Position numbers and translations under genes: made by a program | Notes under the pieces: generated by a model | The model's database searches: none | What the model saw: the letters and a program-made list of their open reading frames with translations, nothing else | What the model was told of the DNA's origin: nothing | Shown here: piece after piece, positions 23,501 to 36,454 of the stretch | Layout of the letters: each line of letters begins with the position of its first letter | How positions within the stretch are numbered: the stretch's first letter is position 1 | Assembly: GCF_001723175.1 (NCBI RefSeq) | Contig: NC_064657.1 | Coordinates: 496,001-560,000, forward strand | Reading direction: 5' to 3' | Source of the DNA: Penicillium oxalicum | Taxonomy: Eukaryota; Ascomycota; Eurotiomycetes; Eurotiales; Aspergillaceae | DNA: 64,000 nucleotides

Positions 23501-24254
23501 CCACTATACAGTTCCTCGAAAGGTCATCTTGGGCATAGTACAAGATCCTCTGGCCATGGGGGTTGGTTCCCCGGTCCCGTTCCAATGATGTCGGCCCAAT
23601 GGCACAACATTGATGGTGACATGGCCCTGGTATAGCACGATATGAGCCTGCCGTGCGACATACACTCTCCTTTTCGGTGAGCTTCACAATACAACTAGAC
23701 TTGACTCACACAGCTCCCTCCGTCGGGTGAGAAACCGAGCTGCTTCACACGGTACTCATAATTGAGTGACAGGCAAAGTGGCTTCTTTTCCAGTTTTCCT
23801 TTTTTTTCTGACGTGACCCAGGCCTCCTCGGCTCCAACGGCAAAACACCGACTAAACATGACTCGTCAATGGGATCCACCTGGCCACTTTACAACCCACG
23901 AATCCCCCGCATTCGCTATTTATGATTGGCCAACATCACAAAATTGGACCCTCTGTCGGCAATCCTCCTGAAAAGTAGATACAAAGAAGCATCTTCTCCG
24001 CGCGGACTCTTCCCCTGTCTTTTTCATCTTTCCAAACTCCTTTGCATCTAATCATAATCGAACCTGAGCCTGACATCCATCTTATTTTGATTGCTTTCCT
24101 CGTCATTTTCAACCGAGCGCCGGCATCTCCCAGCTCAGCTCAGACAGAAATACTCACATAATCGATACCTTTGCTCTGACGCAGGTCATCTATCTCCCAA
24201 TTGATCCGCTCTGTTCCGGCAGGCCTCCTCCCTGCCGCCATCTCTCTGACACGA
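17530..24254. other. 6.7-kb gene-free region
   Basis: I find no supported gene over this span. Reading frames are short, rarely carry splice-compatible borders, and match no family I recognise. Base composition changes inside it: 17.5-19.8 kb is mixed and 20.0-22.9 kb is visibly AT-richer, as in old, mutated repeat DNA, but I saw no terminal repeats or transposase motifs. A minus-strand frame at 21042-20797 (81 codons, ATG preceded by TATATAG) is the most gene-like piece but unrecognised. The last 300 bases should be the promoter of the ThrE-like gene, with an inverted CCAAT (ATTGG) near 23925. Confidence 0.55.
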
Positions 24255-26584
24255 ATGTCCTATTTTGATGAGAACAACCCTGAAACTCCTAACCTCCAAT
24301 CCGATCAAGGCTTGGGGTCTCGATCCCGAAAGTGGAGGAGGAACACCACTCAGACATCCAGCATGGCGCAGCGCAGTCTCCAAACTCTCCTCTCGCACGA
24401 GTCTCGCAAGATGACGTGATTGAGAAATCCAGCGCGACTTCCATCCCCAATCGTTGGAAGACGGTCAGCCAACGCATCCGAGAACGAGCAGGCACGATTG
24501 CCGAGGCACTTGGCCGGCCCCATGAAAGAGACTCGGACGACCTGGGGGCAAGCTTGTCCCCCGAGTGCTACGGGGCCACCGACGATATTCGAAGCTATGA
24601 AGCGCGTACTGCAGTGGACGAGGAGCAACGTCTGATGGGGACCGATTACAATTCCCAAGCACAGCATTTGCTCCGGCAATTGGGACTTCGTCATCATCGG
24701 CGACAGTCAAGCGGTGTTCGAGGTCAAGATGCTGGCGAAGGGCTGTCTGGCGCAAGTACTCCCGGCGCCATCACCCCCGGGGAGAGTGGAGCATCTACTC
24801 CTCTCAACGGAGGCCTGCTATCGCATCTGCTTCGTGTGTATGCCAATAATATGGAATCGGCGAGCCGAATGAGCGTGGCCACCACGGCTGCCGCCTCTGA
24901 CCCCGAAACGGAAACTCTTCCACCCAAACAATTCGGCTCAGGGACCCCTGGTACTGCGACGCCCGGGAGTATGGGTATGGGAACGGCTACGGGAACGAAC
25001 ACGGGGCCTGTGACCCCCGGTGGAGGCACCCCGACAGGAAAGAAAGAAAAGGTCAAATGGTACAAGAGCGCCAACAACAGCAAAGAAAATTTGGCCCAAA
25101 AGTCGGGCGGTCACCATTACACCTCCTCGCTCATCTCTGCCTCGATGGGCATGGGCCGAGTGGGTGTTCCCGGTGCCCAGGGTCCTCCACCCATGACCGC
25201 AAAAGAGAGACGCAAGCAGAAACGAAGGAGTGCCAAGGAAGTCAAATTGACGGTGCACATTGCCGCCATGTTGGCCCGTCAGCAATACATCATGCAGCTC
25301 TGCCGTGCGCTGATGAAGTACGGTGCACCTACCCACCGCCTGGAAGAATACATGGTCATGACCTCCAATGTGCTCGACGTGAACGCGCAATTTCTGTACA
25401 TTCCCGGCTGCATGTTCATGTCATTTGACGATCCGTTGACTCGGACTGCTGAAGTAAAGATCATCCGTGTGGTGCAGGGTCTAGATCTCTCACGGCTTGC
25501 CGAAACCCACAACGTCTACAAGAATGTTGTGCACGACGTGATCAGTGTGGAGGATGCCACTGGACAACTGGATGCGATTATGCAACGGAAGCCCCGATAC
25601 AATCGTTGGATTCTTATCCTCCTCACGGGTCTTGCGAGTGTCGCTGTGGGTCCCTACGCCTTTTCTGCTCGACCCATCGACTTGCCTATCATTTTCGTCC
25701 TCGGGTCTTTGGTCGGATTTATGCAACACATTCTTGCTCCCACATCATCCACTTACACCAACGTACTTGAAGTCTCTGCCGCCATCCTCACCTCCTTCCT
25801 CGCCCGTGCCTTTGGCAGTATCAGCCACAACGGCGAGCGTGTGTTCTGTTTCGCCGCCATGGCTCAATCCTCCATCGCCATGATTCTCCCCGGGTTCGCT
25901 GTCCTCTCATCCTCCCTCGAGCTGCAAAGTCATCAGATGAACGCGGGATCCATCCGCATGGTTTTCACGCTCATCTACTCTCTCTTCCTCGGCTACGGTG
26001 TCACTGTCGGCACGACCATCTACGGTCTCATAGACAACAACGCCACTGCAGACTCGACCTGCCCCAACGCCACGGCTGTCTGGGGCAACGAATACATTCA
26101 ACACTTCCCCTTTGTTGCCCTCTTCTGTCTTTTCGCTGCGCTCATCAATCAAGCCAAATTCAAACAACTCCCGGTCACCGTCATCATGGGCGTGTGTGGC
26201 TACGTCACCAACTACTTCTCCACCAAGAAGCTGGGTGCGAACCAGGTCGCCAACACCGTCGGAGCATTCACCATTGGCCTGCTGGCTAATCTGTACTCGC
26301 GTATTTGGCATGGCCACGCGGCGGCAGCCATCATCCCGGGCATCTTCACGCTTGTCCCGTCAGGATTGGCCAGCAGTGGCTCCATCTTGAGTGGATTGCA
26401 ATATTCCGAGGCCGTAAAGAGCGGCAATGTGAACAATACGAACAGTAGCACGAGCGGGAGTAACCTACTGGGCTTGGGATACGGAATGATCCAGACCGCG
26501 ATCGGTATCTCGGTGGGTCTATTTGTCTCTGCATTGATTGTGTATCCGCATGGAAAGAAGAGGAGTGGTATTTTCAGTCTGTAA
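24255..26584 (+). CDS. ThrE / PRM10-like multispanning membrane protein
   Basis: The product belongs to the fungal family joining two ThrE-type (threonine/serine exporter) halves, as in yeast pheromone-regulated Prm10. A low-complexity cytosolic N-terminus of about 300 residues, rich in GTPGTATPG motifs, ends in a basic stretch (KERRKQKRRSAKEVK). The conserved ThrE domain then starts with LCRALMKYGAPTHRLEEYM. About ten hydrophobic segments follow, from WILILLTGLASVAVGPYAF to AIGISVGLFVSALIVY. The reading frame is continuous from about 24332 to the stop. The only suitable ATG (24255, MSYFDENNPETP) lies in a different frame, so a small intron or an indel must lie between 24317 and 24432; I could not settle which. 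The transported compound is unknown. Confidence 0.8.
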
Positions 26585-29500
26585 TGGGAACTTGATTGGT
26601 TTTTTTTTCCAGCGGTGGATCGACTATCCAGGAGCTTTTGATTCCTCATGCATTGTTTGGCGACCTTTTTTGCATCTTCATCACATGACTGCATCTTTCA
26701 TGTCTTCGAGTCCGTTATGGCGGAGAGACCTTGTACTCACAGATTCGTTTATGATGTCTGTTTTTTTCCCCTTCCACTTGCGTCTTGTGGTTTCTTTTTT
26801 TCCTGTTTTTTTTCTCTTGTCATGCATCTCGAATATCTTTTTTTTTTGATAAAAACGAGCGGAGTTTTGGTTGGCATATTCAACTTTATCCTGAGATGGG
26901 ATCCGAGCGAGCGTCCATTGGATTTTCCTTCTGGTGTTTATTTTTCGACCACTGTGTTTCGCTTTCTTTCCTCTAACTGCATATTAGAGATAATTGCATC
27001 TCCACATAGATGTCCAGGAATCAAAATCTTGGGAAAGATCGACAAATGTCTCTTATAAAGTACGCAGAAGATCACTCGCACTAGTCTTTAATCTACAGTA
27101 CGCACTACCGGCTTAGTACAAGCCATCTATAGGTCCATATATGGATTGAGTTGAGGTATCTACAGGACGTAATATAACCGAGTAAATGCAGAGTGCACGA
27201 TTTCAGACCCCTCGCCTCCAAGCAGCCAGAGACCTCAAAGGCAGAATGATCGCTTCTCATGTGTCTCGCTCACCAATTCATGCATTCTGACTTTGATCGC
27301 TTGGTAAGTTTTTACTAGTACAGCATATGTCCAATAGCCTGATCAGCATCGGGTACTGGGATAAGAGAGGATAGTACAGAATCATGTTGTTTCCGACGGG
27401 CTTGTCAAGGTTTTGTTTTTTGCTAAATCAGTCGAGAAGGGAAAGAGAAGAGATGAGATGAGAAAAGAAAGGAAAGAGAGAAAATGAAACTCGTTGACGA
27501 AAGCGACTCGCTTTATTTCAATTCACGATAAGACTATTACTTCAGAGAGTAGAGTGCAATCTTCTCTCATTCACGTAGAGCACCCGTTTCTCCCGAAATC
27601 TTCAATTCAATATAGTGTCTTGCCTACATACGTAGTAAGAGGTCGATCTGTATCGAAGACTAGACAGATGTGTGTACCACCTTCGATCGTGCAATTGAGT
27701 ACATCAGTGCCCTTGAAGGCGCAAAGCCATAATATTCTACGGCGGATCGCTTTGACACTTGAGTATTTGATTGGTCCATTTGGGTGCAAAAGGTTTGAGA
27801 ATTGAGGTAATGACTCAACAGATGAGTTAGGTGCCTAAGATACTACGTCTAGGTCGTAGTTTGTAGTATCTGGAGGGTTCCGCAGTTATATTTCCATTGA
27901 CCAGATAGAGATTGCGAAATAGTAGTGGCAGCGGCACCGAATTTTGAAGATTTGAATGAGTGCCCGCCCAAAAAAAAGCAAACTAGAACCCCCCCAACCA
28001 AAAATGAGAAAAAAATCTCGGTCAAATCGAGGCGGGCGCGGAGACTGGTATGTATTGTTTTTTTAATTTATTTTCTTTTTCATGTATTTTTGTGGGTGCT
28101 CGCCGGTAGGTTCCGAATTCCAGACTTCGACTGGGTAAAAGTGAGCATAGTGCCTAAATGTCCGGTGTCTTGTCTCTCGATGGGGCGTTGATGCCCGGAA
28201 GAGGGTCCTTTTGCCGGGGTTATGGCGATGGTCAGCAGTTGCAATCTACGTGCCATTGTAGGTGTGCATTGAAAGCGACGGGTGAAGTTTTACGGTTGGG
28301 GGGAGCTTTTTCTTTTGTGGTTTTTAAGCACAAAAATTGAAACAAAAAAAAAGACTTGGTGAAAGAATTTGGACGAGAGGATATAATATTTTGGATTGCC
28401 GGTCTGAGTAGATGAGAGCAATGATGGGATGGAAGAAAAGAGCGGAATGACTCGGGAAGTGTGGAAGAATTATTGCCCGTGGATAAGGGAGAGAGAGAGC
28501 CTAGCATGACTTGGCAACAAGAACGTGAATTATTTTTTCTTCGAAAAAAAGAAACAAACAAGTTGATGGAGCAGACAAAGACTCTGCTTGACCACACCAA
28601 CCCTCCCTCGTCATCGCTCCGTCCCTGAAATGAAGGCGCAACCTCCCAACGTGATGATGGCGGATGTCATCCCAACTTTTTCCAGCTTCTCCCTCCCACT
28701 CTTTCTGGGGAATCCCCGCGACTCCGGCTTTTCCCTCACCCACAAAAATGGGGAGAGGAGTGGAAATCTTCGCAGTGGGGTGGGCAGGAGAAAAAGGAGG
28801 GGCAGGTTGGATTGATGGTGGAATCAGCAGTTGACACTGTCTCTTTCTCTTGTCCACACTCCACTATTACGGAGATGGGTTGGACGAGCCTGCGAGGACG
28901 GTGTTTGAATTCTACCAAGTCAGGTCCTGCCGATCCACTTTTCCAGGAGCATCCAGCGTATCCTTTTTCATCCGGTCATGGAGGGATATTCAGGGTCTAG
29001 TGGGTTTGTTTTTCTCTTCAACCGAGCGCCCAGCAGAGACGCGCAGAGAAGAAGCTCTGCTGCTTTTATTTTCTTCCCATCATATACTCTTCGGCATCCT
29101 GAGGTGTTCAGATTCCGAGATTGTCCTTCTCTGCCGAATCAACTCGGGAATCCGAGCCTCGCGCGCAGTGTGGACAAGGTCCGTGGTCAGCCCGTCTGGG
29201 CACCCGTTCAGCGGTGTTGCCGCCCTGCTGTCCGGACGAGGCGTCCGGAACCAAAGGTCTTTCGGCGCTAGTGTCAAGCCGATGAGAAAAAGGCGATGAT
29301 CGACTTCCCCGAGGGGGGCCAGGTGTGGTCCGGAATTATTCCACCTATCCCGGGATGGGTAAATTGGGGGGTTCAATCAAGATGGGGCTCTCGCAACCGT
29401 CAGATGGGTGAGACACCGCGTCCGAGTAGTCTACACTCAAACTCTACATGGAAAGTGAAGGACGCCAGGACTGTCGGGGCTGTCGAGTCGGGCAGACGCA

Positions 29501-30746
29501 CGGAAGCGTTTCGGACCCGTCCCAATACGGTCTCGGCCCGGGAGAACAACGCTAAGCCTGTTTGGGGGCCAGTTTGAGCGTGGTTCCGCTGGAGTGCAGG
29601 GAAAAGGACCAATCAGGTGCATTTAATGTGGTGGAGATTTGTCCCCGACCAAATTGAACACAAGAATGAGGCAGAGGCGGCATCGTTGCAAGCAAAGGAC
29701 GGCTTCTTCATTTCCGAGAATCATTGTCGAGAAGACGGGCGACTACCCGGTCTCTGCTTCATCTAGGCCAGAAAAAGTGTTTGCTCTGACTTACAACACC
29801 AGGATATCTGAAAATTGGACAAGGTGGTTGGAAACCACGGTCCTGGAAGCCTCTGGGGCCCATATCGCCATGCATATGCACACTTATACTACGGGTATCC
29901 TAGTACGGTATCTTTCTCCTAGACGAGACCTCCTGTCGGGCTCAAGTGAATACTGAGCCCAAGTCGTTAACCGAGATTGAGGAGTCCAGATACTAGTATA
30001 ATGGATTCTAACAGAGCTGTTCGTCTGGATGTATGCTACCAGATAGGAGACCAGGAATGTACATGTACTTTCAATCGTGCTTTACACTCAATTCTTACAG
30101 TATAGACTCTACGGTGGTAGAGTGTACTGCACACAAAATAGTACAACTACACCGCGTTGAAAACGAAAGTAGTACTTCACGGCATGTACTTCCACATCAC
30201 ATGTTCCCCCTCTCGACAGTCGTCAATTTCCTGCTCGTTCGAATTCAATTCAACTCCACCACCACCGACTCGCCATCCCCACGCCGTCTGGCCCGCACTA
30301 TCCCGCAATTTCTTCCCCCGTCCTGAGGTGTTCCTCCACTGGATCCTTCCTGATTGAGGGTTCTGCCCCGGTTTCCTCCCCAGACCCCGCTCACCGGTGG
30401 AATCATATCGTGAGTTCTCCAGTTTCCTGCGTCCCTCTCCTCCCCCAGGTCTCGCCCGCACAACAGATCCAAATGGTGGACAATTCCGTCACCAGGGGAG
30501 GAGGATCCTGGCAGCTGGCAGGGTAGCATCGGTCATATTTAAGGACTCCCACCTCGTGTGCTACTCTGACTTTCGTCAACCTCGATTTTCTGTCTTTTCC
30601 CTCTGCCATTGACTGTTCAATTCACTTTAAGTGGCATTTGGACATCCTTTTCTCTTCGTCCCACTCTATCTTTCTACTGGTTCTTCTTCCATTGAGGGTT
30701 GCACTTGCGACAGGGAAAAAAAAAAGATCGAGCCCTCATCGTCAAA
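26585..30746. other. 4.1-kb intergenic region, long upstream region of the sugar transporter
   Basis: No gene is supported. Pieces near 28.6-29.6 kb have longer frames but no family match and no coherent exon chain. CCAAT occurs near 29609, an inverted repeat of CGG type at 29231-29249, and an AT-rich TATTTAA element near 30536, about 210 bases before the transporter ATG. Such long promoters are common for nutrient-controlled permeases. Confidence 0.5.
29231..29249. promoter_or_regulatory. Inverted repeat TCCGGAC-N5-GTCCGGA (CGG-N9-CCG)
   Basis: Two perfect 7-base arms surround GAGGC. The core is CGG, nine bases, CCG, the layout typical of dimeric Zn2Cys6 binding sites. It lies about 1.5 kb upstream of the sugar transporter ATG with no other gene in between. 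Its function is inferred. Confidence 0.4.
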
Positions 30747-32884
30747 ATGTCCGTCTCCAGGGATGGGCAGTCCACGCCCACGGAGAAGCCCATGAACCAC
30801 GAATTGGAAAAGGTTGAGGTCGAGCAGATGGAAAAGGTACTCGGTGATGGTGACCTCCTCAGTGAGGCTGCCATGGCCGAGAACAAGGAGCACGAGATGG
30901 GGGTGTGGGAGGCCGCGAAGAAGCACCCCTGGGCATGTCTGTGGGCATTTACCATGTGTTTTACAATTGTACGTCTTCAATTTCTTTCCTCCATCTTTCC
31001 CCTGCATATAGGAAGCCCGAAGACACAAGGAGTCTTGAGTCACAATGAATCTTTCTTTCGAAAAACATTGTCGGCCACAGTGTGATCTGGTTCTCTGACT
31101 TTCGTCTCAACCCTCTTTTTCCGTTGTCACTCGTGTCTGATCCTACACAATGAACAACCATACTAATCGGTCATCTCATAGGTCATGGAATCTTTTGACA
31201 TGTTCCTCAACGGCAACTTTGTCGCGCAAAGTGCGTTTCAAAAGCGATACGGTGTTCCAGTCGGCGACGGTTATGCCATTCCCACTCGGTGGCAGAGTGC
31301 TCTCTTCCAGTCTGGCCAATGCGGTGCCTTTGTGGGTGTCTTCGCCGCGGGCCCCATCACCAACTGGCTTGGATACCGTTGGACTACCATCTTGGCCTTG
31401 ATCATGATGAATGCCACCATCTTTGTCTCTTTCTTCGTAAGTGATCTCTGTATTTTTGACCGTCAGCTGCATAGCATCGCCTCGAGACAGCCTGCTCACA
31501 CCTAGATCAATTGAATAGGCCGACTCCCTTGCTCTCCTGGTGGTTGGTCAAGCCCTCGAAGGTGTGCCATGGGGCTTCTTCATTGCCAACGCCCCCGCCT
31601 ATGCCAGCGAAGTCGTTCCTCTCGCACTCCGCGGCGCCTGCACTGCCACCTTACAACTGTCGTGGTCCATTGGATCAATCATCGTGGCAGCGGCCACCTA
31701 TAGTTACAACAAGCGAACGGATGAATGGGCCTGGCGGGCACCTCTCGCTCTGCAGTGGCTTTTCCCCGTGAGTCTCCTTTCGCTGCCTGTCTGGTCTCAC
31801 TCGTCCAGTCTTTTAGGACGTTGTGGCTCAAATTCCAGAGAAACACCCTGGCTAACCATCCCCCCCCCCCCTTTTTTCCCCCGGGGTAGACTCCTCTCAT
31901 GATTCTGCTCTTCCTGGCTCCCGAATCTCCATGGTGGCTCATTCGCCGAGGCCGCAAGGCAGAGGCCCTGCGTAGTATCGAGCGTCTGGGTGATGGATCT
32001 GCCGAGTCGGCCCAGCAGTCCTTGGCCATGATGGAGCGCACAGTCCAGATCGAGTCTCAGATGGGTGGATCCCCCACTCTTCTTGATCTGTTTAAGGGCA
32101 CTGATCTGCGTCGGACAACGATCACCTGTTTGGTGTATGCGTCGCAGAACTTTGCTGGTAATCTGATTGCCAATCAGGCAACATTCTTCTTTGAGCGTGA
32201 GTTTTTTATATCTTTTTCTTCCTGTGGCAACCATTTCTTTCGCTTTTTCCCCCTGTTCGAAAAAGATACATCATCGCGAATCGAAGCTAACAAGAATGTA
32301 CAGAGGCTGGAATCTCCCACGACATGTCCTTCCAACTCAATCTCGTCAACTCCTGTCTCCAATTGATCGCCAACGTTTTCTCCTGGTTCCTAACCCCCTA
32401 CTTTGGCCGCCGAGCCATCTACCTCTGGGGCACTATCACAAATATCACCCTCCTCTTCATCCTCGGTATCGTCGCCTCCGTGCCCCAATCCGCCGCCACC
32501 AACTACGTCCAGGCCATCCTGGGAATACTCATCTCCTTCGTCTTTGCCGGCTCGCTAGGCCCAATCTCATACACCATCATCTCCGAGACCAGTTCCGTGC
32601 GCCTGCGCGCACTGAGCACCGGCGTGGGTCGCGCAGCGTACTACGTGGCGGAGATCCCGATGATCTACCTTGCCTCGCAGATGTTGAATGCCACCGGATG
32701 GGACCTGGCCGGCAAGTGCGGGTATGTCTTGGGTGGTACTGCCTGCGTATGCTGGGTGATGGCGTACTTCTTCTTGCCCGAGTTGAAAGACCGGTCTTAT
32801 CGGGAATTGGACATCTTGTTCAATCGCAAGACGCCGGCGAGGAAGTTCAAGGATACCGTTATTGATGTGCGGGAGAATCACTAG
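30747..32884 (+). CDS. MFS sugar transporter, alpha-glucoside (maltose) permease type
   Basis: This is a proton-coupled sugar porter of the plasma membrane. It has 537 residues in five exons (30747-30968, 31182-31436, 31519-31767, 31890-32196, 32304-32884) whose phases all agree. The acidic N-terminus precedes helix 1 (MESFDMFLNGNFVAQ). Family marks are the RWQSALFQSGQCGAFVG segment, the helix 6 end motif PESPWWLIRRGR, and YASQNFAGNLIANQATFFFEQAGI, which is split by intron 4. Together these are most like fungal maltose/alpha-glucoside permeases rather than hexose carriers. The start ATG is the first in frame after the 5' leader. Intron 3 contains a long C/T homopolymer run. I would expect carbon-source control, but the sugar is inferred from resemblance only. 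Confidence 0.85.
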
Positions 32885-33623
32885 AGAGTTTCTTGCCCTC
32901 TCTTCTTTCATTATTTTTTTTCAATCGTGGAGGTTATCCGTTAGCCTCCCTATGTTTGTCATGTTTCTTGATTCGTTTTTAAGCGAGTTTGTCTTGGGGT
33001 GAAATTCCTGGCTTGCCATTTCTTCGGAATTGATTTCTGATTACCTATGGGCTGTCAAGGATTCGGACGTGGGAGTTTTGCGAGCATTTGTGGATAGCGC
33101 ATGATCTTGATGAGTTTTATGGAGTTTCTACCTACGTGTAGGAACATTATGAAGAGCAAGCGAAGTGATATCAATAGAATTTACTCGAATTCGATCATAG
33201 AGACATCACATTCTCAATCAAGTATATGGATATAATGGTAGGTAAGTAAGTAGGTAAACAGGTAGGTAGGTCGTGGTGCCGGGTGATGACAATCCGCTTC
33301 TAGCACTCTCGATGTGGGTGAATCGACTTGAACAAGATTGATTCATGTGGAGGAACAGAAAAGCGAATTTGTACATTTTTTTTAATTCAGACTGATGTTT
33401 CTAGATAAAGTCTAGCAAGTCGTGATGCAAAGAAGAGATTTTGGAGAGGGGAAAGAAGAAACAAGAAGGGTGTTCGAATGTTCATGCATTAGTAAATGGT
33501 ACACGGTTCTATTGATACAGACGAAAGATTTGCATGAGATGACAACCAATGGTCAAAGTCAGGTTATTGATAATACAGGTATTCAGGACAAGTATCTGTG
33601 TTGTAGTATGAGGTAGGGTATAT
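32885..33623. other. Intergenic spacer between convergent genes
   Basis: This is the 3' region between the sugar transporter and the PPR gene. It contains short GTAG repeats near 33238-33272 and no gene. Confidence 0.5.
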
Positions 33624-36132
33624 TCATACCCATACTTCGTTGGAGATGGCGTCAAACTTTTGACCTTCTTCGTGTTCGGTGCGCTCCATTCCAGCCAGAT
33701 GGTCCCATAGGTCGGGGTACGTCTTACGTGCCCACTCTTCCACCTGGTCTTTCCAGTACTGGTAAGGGATGGCATTGTAAAAGAGTCCAATTCTGCGTAG
33801 AAGTGACGAGTTAGTATTGTAGGCGTCGAAAACGTCATTTAACATGACTCGAACGGAAAAGGTAAAGAACAAAAAAAAAAAACAAATCTCAAGGACCAAC
33901 TCACGTTGTACTCGTTGGGCAAACACCAATCTCAGATTCCATGTTCTTGATAGCTTCCGTGGCCCGATCAAATTCACACTGTGCAGCCAATGCCTCGATA
34001 TAGGATGAGTAAAGCCGGCGATCAACTTCAATCTCCAACTTCTTCACTTTACTCATCATTTTGGTGGCTTCGTGAACACCATTGTGGTGCTTCTCACAGA
34101 CCTTGAAGAACAGGGCAATCGTCTTGGTCGAGGGTCCTTCGTCCGATTGTAAGATCTGTCGAAAGATGCTCATGCTCTTATCTGCCATCTCGCAGGCCGC
34201 ATATGCCAGCATCAGCCCGTTGAGAATCCGAGTGTTGAGTTCCACTTCGAGGTCCAATTTCAGCATATTGTGAACCAGCTCGAGGTTGGTTGCGTCGGCG
34301 TTGCGTGCGATGCCTTGAAAGCACCGGGCATAAGTGTCGGGCTTGGGCCGGCGCGAAAGGTCGTCGGCTTGGCGCATATGACCAAACACCAAAACGGCCA
34401 GGTCGCTGCGCTTTCGTTCGAAAAACGCGCTCATAAGCTCCGTGCGGACGCCGACGCCTGCGTCGGGGAATGCGAGTTTGAACAGCTCGTAGACTTCCCA
34501 TACATCCTCGTCCGTCTCCTTGGGGTCCAAGATGAAGCCTGTCACGGCGTCACGAATTAATGTCTTGCCTTGGCTGTCAAAAGTCGCCAACCGGGGGCGG
34601 AGTAATTGCGAAACCGCCTCATTGTCATGCCGATACAGCAACATACTGGTCAATGCAGCGACGGTAGATGCCTCGAGATAAACCCCATCCTGGAACAGCG
34701 GATCTAGGAGCGAAGAAATCTTTTGGAAAAGCTCTTCCCTCTTCTCCGACAAACACAGCATGGTAATGAGTCTGTTGGCGATGGAAGGGTCCGCTCTCGA
34801 GAGCAAAGTGGGATCCATCTGCTTTTCCAGGAGATAAAGTGAGCCCTCCACATCCGCAGCCTGAATCATCGAGTCCAGCTGCAGCAAATGAGTCTCCTCA
34901 TCGGGAACAAGGCTCCAGCGGTCAATCAGACTGGCGAATGAGTTGGCCAAAATCGGGTCTTTTTGTGAATTAGCGTAGCGAAGAAGACTGTTTACGTCTG
35001 CGATTGTGACTGCATCCTTAATTTGAGGCCTTGTTGCACTCCACAGGGCAAGCTGTTCCTCTAATGCAGACGCATCAGCACCGTGAGCTGCTTTCCACAG
35101 CAGTGCAACGCCGACAGTCTCTGCGGTTGGGGTTTGCTTATCGATCATTGACTGGTAAATCGGTTCCGCCCATGCATGTTCCGAGTTGAACAATGCGTGA
35201 CTAATAATTGCCTTTTTGGTGGCTAACGAGGGCTCCGCTTTCCCTGCAACAGGACACTCGTAGATGGTCTGCGCCGCTTTGAACAGGTTCTGGTCAATCA
35301 GAATCTCAATCAGCTCCTGATGGGAAGCTTGGTCGAATGTGACGCCGTATTTGTCCAAATCCTGAACAATCTTGCGCATTTGCCGGCGGTCGTCCTTCAG
35401 GGCAAATCCCTTCAGAACGGTGAGCCATGGTGATGGCTTTGATCCACGCAACTGTCCTCCGAAATTGATGATCACTTGTCGTGCATCCTCTGGGTTCCCA
35501 TTAGTAGCCAGCAAGTTGATGTATACTAACAGCGCAGGTCTGCTGATAGTATTCGGTCCGAACCCATGATCGGCGCAGAGTTCCAGGTAGGCATACCGAG
35601 CCAGTCGCAGGATCGTGTCTCGAGCTTCGGGGAGACATTGTGCCTCAGATAGCACAAACAGAATCCGTTCCAGACTATCCACGGAGAAAACTTTGTGCCA
35701 GTCATTGTCATCCAACTCCTCTTGTCGGCTCTTGAGATGCTTCCATGTCATGGACAGTAACCGAGCCTGGAACAGGTTGATCACTCCAGGGGAATCGACC
35801 CGGGTCTCGAAGAAGAGCCTGAAACCTTCGACGAGCGTACTGTCTGGAGGCGCTCTGCTCTTATCTTCGAGAGACCGCTTTAGATCGGTCATTGGCTTCA
35901 GGCCTTTTTCCGAGGTCAAGGTGGCGGGCATCCCATCGCCCGAGACCTCTTTGGGATCCAAGTTAAACGCAAAGAGACTGCGTGATTGTACACGGGAAAT
36001 GCGAGTGATGCTTGGCCGGACTCTCGCTGGGGAAATGCTGTGCAGCAGTCGGGTGCGTCGGCATGTCGAAAAAGACAACGGCTCATTATTGATCAGAGCC
36101 CGAAAGACCCGTCGCGTCAAATGGGACTGCAT
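33624..36132 (-). CDS. Mitochondrial PPR-like protein resembling complex I assembly factor CIA84
   Basis: This is a predicted matrix protein of 798 residues. The N-terminus (MQSHLTRRVFRALINNEP, then RTRLLHSISPARVRPSITRIS) is basic, Ser-rich and free of acidic residues at first, as expected for a mitochondrial presequence. The rest is almost wholly helical repeats of pentatricopeptide character, such as PDTYARCFQGIARNADATN and NTRILNGLMLAYAACEMAD. The C-terminal end (FYNAIPYQYWKDQVEEWA) is what I associate with CIA84-type proteins, needed for the membrane arm of NADH dehydrogenase in fungi. Exon 1 is 36132-33905 and exon 2 is 33792-33624. The ATG at 36132 is the first genuine one; the open frame upstream starts only with TTG. 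It diverges from a mitoribosomal gene over 322 bases. The specific CIA84 assignment is less sure than the PPR call. Confidence 0.7.
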
Positions 36133-36454
36133 GACAAAGTGCAAGCTGGCGCTCAGACTCAATTGCAGGCGACCAAAAAGTTCCCCGGTTTGGCGGAGCA
36201 GTGCTTACTCGATTCGAAAGGGAGCTGACGTGAACGAAGGGAAAGGTGGTTCGGAGGTAAAGAGGTTGCGCGACGCGGAGAAGCTGTGCAGGCGGAGGGC
36301 GGTCTTGGCACTACGAAAAAAGTATCCGCTTGTTCGGCCACCGCGTTGATCCTCCGTCCGACGGACTCTGCAACTCTTGCCCAACAGCATCCAATCCTCT
36401 CCTCGCAGCGCAACCGATTCTCAGCTATTTTGCGTATAATCACAGTCTTGCAAA

